From Zonotrichia leucophrys gambelii (taxonomy: Eukaryota > Chordata > Aves > Passeriformes > Passerellidae): a DNA stretch of 64,000 nt. Shown piece after piece: positions 38,844 through 47,352 of the stretch. The translations under genes and the position numbers were made by a program. The stretch is from the NCBI RefSeq assembly GCF_028769735.1, contig NC_088177.1, positions 14,076,599 to 14,140,598 of the forward strand, written 5' to 3'. A model generated the notes under the pieces. That model did not search any database. It had not been told where the DNA came from and was given only the letters and a program-made list of their open reading frames with translations. Numbering within the stretch: the stretch's first letter is position 1; each line of letters starts with the position of its first letter.

Positions 38844-39956
38844 TACTGAGTTTTCAGCCTCCAGCCCTCAGGTGCAATATGCCATGGTCCGGCCTAGCTC
38901 ACTGCTAGGCCTCTGCCCACTTTTGCTGGCCTAAGAATGGCCGTGGTGTTTCCTTCTTTGTGGTGTTTCCTTTTTTTTTTTGTGAGGACCTTGCAGAGGC
39001 AGCGTGCTCACTGGAGGTGATGGATTAATTAATTAATTAATGATGCTGTTGGAAGCCTTTGATCACCCACATTGGGTGAAGCTTGGTGTATATTCTAAAG
39101 TGTGTCCACTACTAACCCGTGAGTGCTTCAGAACCACCTTCTTTAAGGCCACGGTGGAAAATTTGACTAAAGACTATAGAATAACGGGGTTGAGTCTGTA
39201 GTACTACTGCTGTGGTTGTGGTATTTAGGTCTGTGTTTTCCCAATGTGTAGAATTTTAACACAGCACAGGAAATCTAACCTTTCATGCAATGGCTTTCTC
39301 CAGATATGCTGCATTAAAGGTGAATAACCTGACCCTTGGCTTTTGCAAAGTAACGGAAGATTTCATGTAGCATTTTGCATCTTAAAAAAATCCTCGTACA
39401 GGTTTTGCTTTTCTAGTCCATGAAGGAAACCTGTATTTGCTATGATACAAATATGCTGAAAATGTAACATTTTCTTTCTTCATAATGGATTTTTTTGCCT
39501 TTCTTTTGTGTTTGCTTGTGCATTAAATCAGTAGAGCATTATTTGCACAAGCAGAAAATTAACATACTAATGAGAGTGCTGCATTTTATGTTTCTTTGTC
39601 ATGCAGTAAATACTTGCAGGATAAATGGGAATATTTTCAGTTACTATGAACTTGTTTCAAAGGTCTTCGGTACATTTAAGGAGAGCAATATACATTTGAA
39701 GTCACCTTATTTTGTATTAAATTATAAATTGTGCAAAGGAGGGGGTGTTGTGGCACAGTAATTTTGTACTGATATGAAATGTATAGCTATTAAAGCTATG
39801 GTTTGCTTTTTAACTCGTTCTTTTCATCCTAATGCAAATTTGAGTGTTTTTATTAGGTTGTATTTTTCTATGTATATATATACATTTTCAAAATACTATG
39901 ATTGGGTAAACTGAAAAATGTAATTATTGATTTGATTCTGATATTTAGAATTTTGG

Positions 39957-39962
39957 AATAAA
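39957..39962 (+). terminator. ITGAV: Probable distal ITGAV poly(A) signal
   Basis: Canonical AATAAA followed about 30 bp later by TTGTAGGCTTGTTTTTGTTTGG, a typical GT-rich downstream element. It is the last strong signal before sequence that looks intergenic. Confidence 0.6.
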
Positions 39963-39985
39963 ATACCTCTTAATCTCAATCAAGA

Positions 39986-42900
39986 AATTCTGTTGTAGGC
40001 TTGTTTTTGTTTGGGTTTTCTTAGGTGTATTTTTAAAATGCATTTAATTCACCAGAAATATTTCATAATATATGTTTGTACTCCACAATTATGTGCTAAA
40101 TTCAAAAACCTTACATTTACACAGCTTTTAAGTTTGCACCTCAAGTGGTACCTTGAGTCAAAAAATCTTGTAATCAAAGCAAGAAAAATGATCTAGTCAC
40201 AAACTACATACTATCACCATAAAACTGATTTCCAGCAGAAATTTCTGGATGATAGAAATAAATATTTTAGACTTTATAGGTGCCACATTGCTGTAGAAAA
40301 TGGTGATATCTTGTCCTGAAGTTAGGAAAATTCTCAGAGAGGTGGAGTTTCTTTCCTTGTATTTTTATTCTCATTTAATCTCAGTGTTACATTTTTTCTG
40401 ATTACCAGTCATATTCACCTTGTGTGAGTGGGGTGACAGCAATATTTTGTGTCACAATAAAGGCACACGTGAGTGTGTTTTACTGATAAAAGAAACAGTG
40501 AAAAATAAATGTGATTGTGAACACTTCAGAAAAACTCCAAACTAGTGAGTTCCCTGGCTTGCTAGTAGAGAATTTGTTAACCTAAAGACAAGAGTAATAA
40601 AGGAGACAGAAAAGATGAAGATCTGATATTTGTGGTTAAATTAACAACTTCCATTGATGTCACAGTAGCTGTACCTGGTGTAAGAAACACAACAGCAGCA
40701 AACATGTTTGTTAAAAGCCAAATGTGTCTTTTAGCCTTTGTTCCACACACCTTGCAGCCAACACAGGCCTGTTAAATAATCCTGGTGAATAAGACACCTG
40801 CACTTGGATAGCAGCACAGGGATCACTGCATCTGCCTAGCAGCTCCAAATTAATACATTATTATTGAGAAATTAGTGACAACAGCTGTATCATTACAGGA
40901 ACAAGGCAACAGAATTTTTCAAATTCCCATTTTATGGTGCAGCCACCTGAGGTAAGATGGTGGCCCATGTCCTGAGGTAATTTTCATTTACACCACTGCA
41001 CTGGAGCTATGCTGCTGTACTTCCACTCTTTGCACACCTGAATGATACTTTACTATGCGTTTTGATCATTAGTTGGTTTGTAAATTAATTGCTAATACAT
41101 TAATTCTTTACTGCATATCAGTACATTAATATTTTTTAATCCCTGGTTCAGGCATTCTCAAGAACATTTGGTGAACAATTGGAAATAATGTGAAAAAATA
41201 TTTACAGGAACTTCTCAGCAATAGATTGTCTGATCTGCATAAAGAATTGAGGTTAGTGCTGTCAGCTGCCCATCTTCTCACAAGGTATTTTTCAATCTGT
41301 TCTACTGCATCTTCCTGATGAACCTCCTGAAAGTCTGAATTATTACCCCTTGTGACAAACACACAGAATATGCTGACTAGGTTTGCAGGACACAGAACAC
41401 ACCTTGAAAATGTGATAAGAACATTGACACTAAAATACCCCATTGTAATTTACATTATTTGTAATTTTACATGCAGACCAGGCCTGTGTGGTACTGCTTT
41501 TGAGAGTTTTGCAGAGTCCATACAGATTGACATTTCTGTGTCATTTGTGCACACACTTTCAGCCCTGGCAGAACAGCAGATGCCAAGTTCAGTGGTTGAT
41601 GACAATGGCTGCAATTTGTTTGCAATTTGAATGTATAACAACCTTTAAAGACTGCAGGAGTTACTACTGGACACAATTCCTCAAGAGAATACTCAGGTAG
41701 TTGAAATAAATTACTACAGACCTTCATTTATTCAAAGAAAATTTGTTCAAGAAGAAAATTTTGATTGTGTTTATATTTTTGCCTAAATTAATGTTATTAT
41801 GTACCCTGATTTTTCCTAGTAATTTTTCTAAATGTAGTGCAGACAATTAATTTCCACATGTTATTCCCCATTTGGAGCAATTTTCAAGAAAGCTTTTATC
41901 ACCCATTTAACAGATTTCTTTCCCCCTAGAACTTTATAAATGAATAATTGTGCATATTCATATCATCAACATTAATTTAAAATGTTCCAGCTGCCAAGCT
42001 GGTTCAACTATTCCTCTGCAAATAATTTATATCTTGCTAAAAGCTCACGTCTGCAAACATTTGGGAATGGATTTGTGATCTGCCACACCCTCAGTCACCA
42101 GACAAATTCCTGAAAAAAAGGAAGCCCAGAGCAGCAGCAGCAAGTTTTCTGCAGGTCCCTTTTCCCACCTGGGACCACACAGAGTTGCAGGGAATCCAAA
42201 ATTAATTCAGCTCCAAGAGTGGCTGTGCAGGAAGAGCCACTTTTCCTTCCCAGTGCCCACATAAAATGTTGAAATAGAAAGCTGGGTGAGAGGATGTTAA
42301 TTAAGCAAATAGGCACTGAGCATGTCTGCTCCACTAAAAGGAGATTTATTTATTTTTTTTTTTATGAGCTCCTGGAGGAATTTCACATCAAATAAATGAT
42401 TGTTTTATTTGTCTGGTTTTTGCGGTCCTTTGCTGCCTTTCAAGAAAGGTCCTATAAAATGAAATCAGGTTTTCATGGCAAAGGTTTTTTTGGTGCTGAT
42501 TAAGAAAAAGAGATTGATAGATTGACAATAAATAACAGTATTGAGAAGTACCTGCTGAGGAGGATGTGCGTTTCCCCACTATCCTGCAAGCAGTGACTGC
42601 TCCAAAATGGTGCCAATGGACTATCAGCATCTGCAATAAAAGCAAATTGTATTTCCTGTGTCAATCCCAAATCTATTTCAAGTCATTGTTAATGGCAGTG
42701 AAGTAATTACATTGTACTGTGTAGAAAGATGTGGAGGCATAAGGAAAAATGTATTTTTATTAGATTTTATAAGAGATACATTGAAAATATGCACAGTAAC
42801 CTGTCAGTTCTTCCTTTCAGTATGGGCAAATTTATATCCTGCTATAGTTTGTGACTCTATTCCTTCTGTTTCTCTTTCAATGAAGAAATTTTCTATGATC

Positions 42901-43554
42901 TGAAAACAACATGATTTGGCCTAGTATGTTATAGTGTCTAAAATAAACCTTTTATTTGACTGATCTTTGTTTGTTAAAAGGCAATTCAAGTAATTTTATA
43001 CTTTCCAAAGAAGTTTCTATTCACCATTTCAGCATCCAGTGAAGATTTAATGTCAGCCTGTTCTCTAAGTGCTTACAGAGAATGGGATGTTGGTCTCCCT
43101 GGAATCCTGGCATGGGCAGGAGTGATCCTAGTGTGTGCTCAGCTCCCAGGGACACAGGTTGGGGTTGCCCCCCTGCTCTGGGGCACTTTGGTTTGTCTGG
43201 ATGTACTCCCCTTCCTTGGGTTTTGGGTTTTTTTCCAGCCTTATCTGCTGCGAGCACTGCAGTGGTACTCCAACCTGGGCTGTGTGGATACATCCAGCTC
43301 CCTCAGCCCCTCCTCATCAGGCATGTGTTCCAGTCACTGTGACAGCCTTGAAAATGACATTACACCTCCTAAAGCCTTGATCCTGCACACAGCCATCTCC
43401 CTGCCTCCTGTGCATGCTTATTCCTATCAGCAGTCCCTGATATCCAACACTGCACCGATCAGCAGTACAGAGAACAAACATTCTTAGCTCTCCTGAATGT
43501 ATTTTTTACAATTAAGGATGCACATTAGTAAAACTGGAATGTGTGTACATGTGT
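39986..43554. other. Intergenic DNA between ITGAV and FAM171B
   Basis: About 3.6 kb with no recognised exon, RNA gene or transposon. It is AT-rich to about 43000 and becomes GC-richer from 43050 onward. Open frames around 43050-43490 show no recognisable domain and no codon signature, and are judged fortuitous. Confidence 0.6.
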
Positions 43555-43681
43555 TTGTGAGGCCAGAGAAGGGGAAGGCTCTGGAGCACAAGTGAGATGA
43601 GGAGCAGCTGAGGGAGCCGGGCGTGTTTATCCCAGAGAAAAGGCGGCCCAGGGGAGACCTCGCCGCTCCTGCAGCTCCCTG

Positions 43682-43714
<33 letters not shown>

Positions 43715-43992
43715 AGATGGGCTCAGGAGGAGAGGACACAGCCCTAAGCTGTGCCAGGGGAGGCTTAGGCAGAGTTTTTTCACAGAAAGGGTGATCGGAC
43801 ATCGGAACGGGCTGCCCGGAGAGGCGGTGGAGTCACCATTCCTGCGGAGTCACCATGCCTGCGGGTGTTTCAGGACAGCCTGGAGATGGCACTCAGCGCT
43901 TGACACGGTGGTCTTGGGCCACAGGGTGGACTCGGTGACCTCGAAGGCCTTTTCCAGCCCAGTGGATTCCGTGGTTCTGTGGATCTGTGGGT
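43555..43992 (+). mobile_element. CR1 LINE 3' fragment with expanded CAG tract
   Basis: The order of conserved CR1 3' words is clear: CTGGAGCAC, GCTGAGGGAGC, CAGAGAAAAGGCGGCCCAG, GGGAGACCTC, TGCCAGGGGAGGCTTAGGC, CAGAAAGGGTGAT, GGAACGGGCTGCCCGGAGAG, GGTGGAGTCACCAT, GACTCGGTGACCTCGAAGG, CCTTTTCCAGCCCA, ending in TTCCGTGGTTCTGTGGATC. It is GC-richer than typical CR1, perhaps from lying beside a CpG island. Nine CAG triplets at 43686-43712 replace the usual CTGAAAGGAGG region. GTGGAGTCACCAT is partly duplicated around 43827-43856. No coding capacity is retained. Confidence 0.85.
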
Positions 43993-44060
43993 CACTGACA
44001 CCGCGGCTGCCCCGCGGCAACAAGTGCGGGGGGCGATGCGAGCGGGGCGGCCTCAGAGCA

Positions 44061-44250
44061 GTGACACCCCGGGCACCTGGAGGAGGGGGGTGGTGACATC
44101 CCGGGCACCTGGGGGAGAGAGGGGGCGACACCCCGGGCACCTGGGGGAGAGAGGCGGTGACATCCCGGGCACCTGGGGGAGAGAGGGGGCGACATCCCGG
44201 GTACCTGGGGGAGAGGGACGGTGACATCCCGGGCACCTGTGGGAGGCGGC
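44061..44250. repeat. GC-rich minisatellite, ~31 bp unit, six copies
   Basis: Six tandem copies of a unit like GTGACATCCCGGGCACCTGG then GGGAGAGAG lie just upstream of the putative promoter. Copies differ by a few substitutions (ACACC/ACATC, GGGTACC/GGGCACC). Each carries CCCGGG. The same CCGGGCACCTG word reappears at the FAM171B start codon (44407-44418). Confidence 0.95.
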
Positions 44251-44374
44251 CCCGCTCGGCCCCGCCCCGGCACGTCGGTCGGTGGGCGGGCGGGCAGCGC
44301 CGCTGCCGCAGCAGCAGCAGAGCCGGGCCCGGGGCCGCGGGTGCGGAGCGCTGCGCCGGCCGCGCTCCCGCAAT

Positions 44375-44455
44375 ATGCCTCCGCTGCCCGCGGGCTGCTC
44401 GCCATGCCGGGCACCTGCGGGCGCCTCTCCGCGCTGCTCCCGGGGCTGCTGCTGA
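44375..44455 (+). CDS. Upstream ORF overlapping the FAM171B start
   Basis: An ATG at 44375 with A at -3 opens a 26-codon frame, shifted relative to the main frame, that ends at TGA 44453-44455, beyond the main ATG at 44404. If the transcript starts upstream of 44375, this could reduce initiation at the main start. It would not be a functional protein; the peptide is Pro/Cys/Arg-rich low complexity. Whether it is in the mRNA is unknown. Confidence 0.35.
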   Translation: MPPLPAGCSPCRAPAGASPRCSRGCC

Positions 44456-44572
44456 TGGTGGTGATGATGATGATGATGGGGAGGCCGCCCCCCGCCACCG
44501 CCGCCGCCGCCGCCACCCGCCCGCAGCAACAGCGAGCGGCGCTGCCCGGGGGCGCCCCCGCCGCGGCATCAG
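44404..44572 (+). CDS. FAM171B: FAM171B first coding exon (signal peptide and low-complexity N-terminus)
   Basis: Fifty-six codons plus one base, starting at the first in-frame ATG (GCC at -3 to -1). Residues about 1-17 (MPGTCGRLSALLPGLLL) look like a signal peptide, continuing into Met-Val and a run of five methionines from repeated ATG. Pro, then five alanines, a QQQ run, and an Ala/Gly/Pro stretch to ...AAAS follow. The donor is CATCAG|GTACAG, phase 1. Human FAM171B likewise has a signal peptide followed by a glutamine run in exon 1, and is the gene after ITGAV on the same strand. FAM171B is a type I single-pass membrane protein found in brain, with no firm biochemical function. The call rests on synteny, orientation, CpG island and exon architecture, since the sequence itself is low complexity. 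Confidence 0.7.
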
Positions 44573-44574
44573 GT

Positions 44575-44840
44575 ACAGAATCCTCCTCTGTATGAGGTAC
44601 CGACCCCATCCCTTCATCCGGTACCGAACCCTCTTCTGTATGAGGTACCCTGCGTCCGGTACCGACCCCATCCCTGCGTCCGTTGCCGACCCTTTCCCCG
44701 CATCAGGTACCGAACCCTCCTCTGCATCAGTTACCGTTCCCTTCCCTGCATCCTGTCCCGACCCTTCCCCCGCATCCGGTACCGACCCCCATCCCTGCAT
44801 CCGGTACCGACCCTTCCCCTGCGTCCCCCTTCCCCTCTGC
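44575..44840. repeat. Minisatellite overlapping the FAM171B exon 1 splice donor, ~26 bp unit
   Basis: About ten degenerate copies of a unit like CATCCGGTACCGACCCCATC start at the exon 1 donor itself (GCATCAGGTACAG) and run into the intron. Several units keep CAGGTACC or GAGGTACC, which look like splice donors. Confidence 0.9.
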
Positions 44841-46246
44841 GGGATGGCCGCTCCCCCCCGGGATCGGGCACTGATCCGCACCTCGGGCTACCCGAGCCCG
44901 GCCTTGGCCATTGGGGCTCCAGGGATTCCTGCTGCTGGCAGGAATGGCCCCAGGGAGACAGCCGAGCGTCCGTGGAACAGAAATGTATATGTGTGTCTCA
45001 TAGTCGGGTGTTTATTTCCGTGTATGTTTCTGTGGATATTTCTGCGTCGCTTTAAAAATAACCCAGCTGCTACGTGTGCGAGCATCTTGAGCCTGTCAAA
45101 TGAGTGATGGGGCTGCTGAGCTCGTTAGTTTTTGCAGCCCCTCTGCAGATGCTTACCCAAGACCACGGGAATAATGTGCATGTTTCAGCTTCAGGCCTTG
45201 GTTTTGCAGCCAAATATTTGGGGGTACCCCTTTGCAGAGCCAGAAAGAATGATGAGGTATCTGTGCTGTCATCTGGTTTAAAAAATATATATATAGTCTG
45301 AAGTTTAGTGGCTCAAATGAGGATAAACCCAGTGTTTTTCTTGCCATACTTCCTTTCACCAAAGAATTTCAAGATGGTTTCAAGCATGAATTAAGACCTT
45401 TTAGCACCAAGGCTCCATTTCAGCATATCACTGGAGCATATGTTCATTTTTAGCATATAGGCATGCATGCTTCTCTTTCCAGCTGACTTCAGGAAGGTAT
45501 AAAATGTGCTTAGTTTCAGGCAGATGGTTAATATTTTCCTGAATTCAAGCCAATTTGCAAAGCTGCTGAAGTATATTTGTTAATTAGGAAATACAAGCAA
45601 AGATATTTAAATTGCAGTATTTGCTTGCAACTCCTTTAAGATGTAGGACAAGTAACTAGATTTGATAGAAAATGAACAGAGTCTTAAATTTTTTTCTTTA
45701 TACACTCTTAAAATGCCTTGATTTGCTCTTCAGGTCTTTTTTGTGTGGCTTTGGGTTTGTTTTTATTATTATTTTCCAAACATTAAAACTGTAGCATTTT
45801 GAAGAAGTGAAGAAGGACATTTGATGAACATCTTGGTCCTTGTTTTTTTTTTTTTTCATTTCCACTGATGATTTTTCATTGGTTTGCTTCTTATCATAAT
45901 TTTAGTAGGATATACCATTAATCACCAGCAAACACCACTTAAAAGGCATTGGCAGCATTTCTGACTTGGACAGTGAACATTTTGCTCATTAAAAATTGAG
46001 TGCCAAAAAAAAAAAACAAGGATAGTTTTTCTGATTCAATGATCCTCTTTGGTTTCAGGTATTGATTTCTTTTCCAGAAGCTCTGTTACCTTATCTCCTT
46101 CAGCCCTGGCCAAGGTCTTTGTTGGTATCTAACATTTTGATGCCTGTTCTCTTGGTTTGCTGTTTTTGCAGGCCCACGTGCCCAGCTCTTGCTGCTTTCT
46201 TTTATTTGCTTATTTGGCATCACAGGTTCTGAGGTATGAGAGTCCA

Positions 46247-46272
46247 GAAAGTGATTTCTAGAAATCACTTTC
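46247..46272. repeat. Perfect 26-bp palindrome
   Basis: GAAAGTGATTTCT followed directly by AGAAATCACTTTC, an exact reverse complement with no spacer. It lies in an AT-rich part of FAM171B intron 1 with no surrounding array. Confidence 0.97.
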
Positions 46273-46765
46273 ATCATGTTCACTCTCAATTTATGAATAT
46301 TAAAAATTATAATTTGAGTTGTCTGCATTAATGTTCGGCTTAAATATAGTTAAAGGGTTTTTTTCACTTGCTGGCTGGATTTCTAAATGATCTTGATTAA
46401 TATTTTTTTATTTTAAAAAAGCTGAAAAAAGTCAATGGTAGACTTTGAGAAATATAAGCTAATTGCTGCTCTGAAACTTTTATTTCTCTGAAGAAACTAC
46501 TAACCACCTTTGACTTTTTTGTGTGGCATTTCAGCAAAGCATGTAAGCAATTTTTGCTTTATTGACATTTTGGACGTTTTTAGAAGGAGAAGGGGACTCC
46601 AGACCTATCTATAATGGACACTAATGTCTTTTTGTGTTAAATGCTCAACAGCTGCCAGGTAGGAGGGCTAAATGGCTGCTGCCTTTCCAGCAGAGCCATT
46701 GCTCAGGGCAAGGGGCCACTCCTGCACCTGCAGGGGCTGGAGGCAGCTCTGCCTTCTGCCAGCCT

Positions 46766-47352
46766 GGATTTGGGGTTGTGCAGGGTGATGGAGACCGAGA
46801 GAATTTGGGTTTGTGCAGGGTGATGGGGACTGAGGAAGAGTCTGCCTGAATTTGGGGTTGTGCAGGGTGATGGGGACTGTGGAGGTTTATCCTGCCTGGA
46901 TTTGGGGTTGTGCAGGGTGATGGAGACCGAGAGAATTTGGGTTTGTGCAGGGTGATGGGGACTGAGGAAGAGTCTGCCTGAATTTGGGGTTGTGCAGGAT
47001 GATGGGGACCGAGAGAATTTGGGTTTGTGCAGGGTGGTGGGGACCCCAGAGTGAGGAGGAGCCTGCCTGAATTTGGGGTTGTGCAGAGTGATGGGGATGG
47101 AGGAAGAGTCTGCCTGAATTTGGGGTTGTTCAGGGTGATGGGGACTGAGGAGGAGAATGCCTGAATTTGGGGTTGTTCAGGGTGATGGGGACTGAGGAGG
47201 AGAATGCCTGAATTTGGGGTTGTTCAGGGTGATGGGGACCCCAGAGTGAGGAGGAGCCTGCCTGAATTTGGGGTTGTGCAGGGTGATGTGAGCCCAAGGA
47301 GGTTTATCCTGCCTAGATTTGGGTTTGTTCAGGGTGATGGGGACCCCAGAGC
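46766..47352. repeat. G-rich minisatellite, 13 copies
   Basis: Thirteen copies of a core like AATTTGGGGTTGTGCAGGG then TGATGGGGAC are separated by spacers of 0-25 bp (TGAGGAAGAGTCTGCCTG, CGAGAG, CCCAGAGTGAGGAGGAGCC). Spacer types alternate, suggesting higher-order duplication. Each core has three G runs on the + strand. It is transcribed as part of the FAM171B pre-mRNA. Confidence 0.95.

Larger units (their letters stand above)
34571..39985 (+). other. ITGAV: ITGAV 3' untranslated region (extent inferred)
   Basis: Non-coding sequence after the stop, mostly AT-rich in the distal half, with no splice sites or repeats suggesting a new gene. The distal end is placed just past AATAAA at 39957-39962, which is followed within 40 bp by GT-rich TTGTTTTTGTTTGG. 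An earlier AATAAA lies at 36226-36231, with TGTGTGC downstream. Human ITGAV also has a multi-kilobase 3'UTR. Contents listed separately are the hairpin (36203-36231), a 17-bp tandem pair (35861-35894) and a duplicated segment (38742-38843). RNA evidence would be needed to fix the end. Confidence 0.65.
43980..44920. promoter_or_regulatory. FAM171B: CpG island promoter region of FAM171B
   Basis: GC-rich, CpG-dense DNA surrounds the first exon. Putative Sp1 boxes are CCGCCCC at 44262-44268 and GGGCGGGCGGG at 44284-44294. No TATA box is seen, typical of CpG-island promoters. The 5' part is a minisatellite (44061-44250) and the 3' part another (44575-44840). The transcription start is probably between about 44250 and 44370 but cannot be read directly. 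Confidence 0.7.

Noticed and set aside
43050..43487. 145-residue open frame just upstream of the CR1 element
   Set aside because: No recognisable domain, no splice partners and no conserved composition; overlapping frames on both strands are equally open.
43850..44881. 343-residue open frame on the minus strand over the CpG island
   Set aside because: It runs through two minisatellites and a CR1 fragment. The translation is repetitive Pro/Gly/Asp/Ser with no domain. Long frames are expected in GC-rich repeats with few stop codons.
44157..45107. 316-residue open frame on the plus strand over the same island
   Set aside because: It is low-complexity and in a different frame from the FAM171B ATG. 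It crosses the exon 1 donor and intronic repeat, with no start context or homology.
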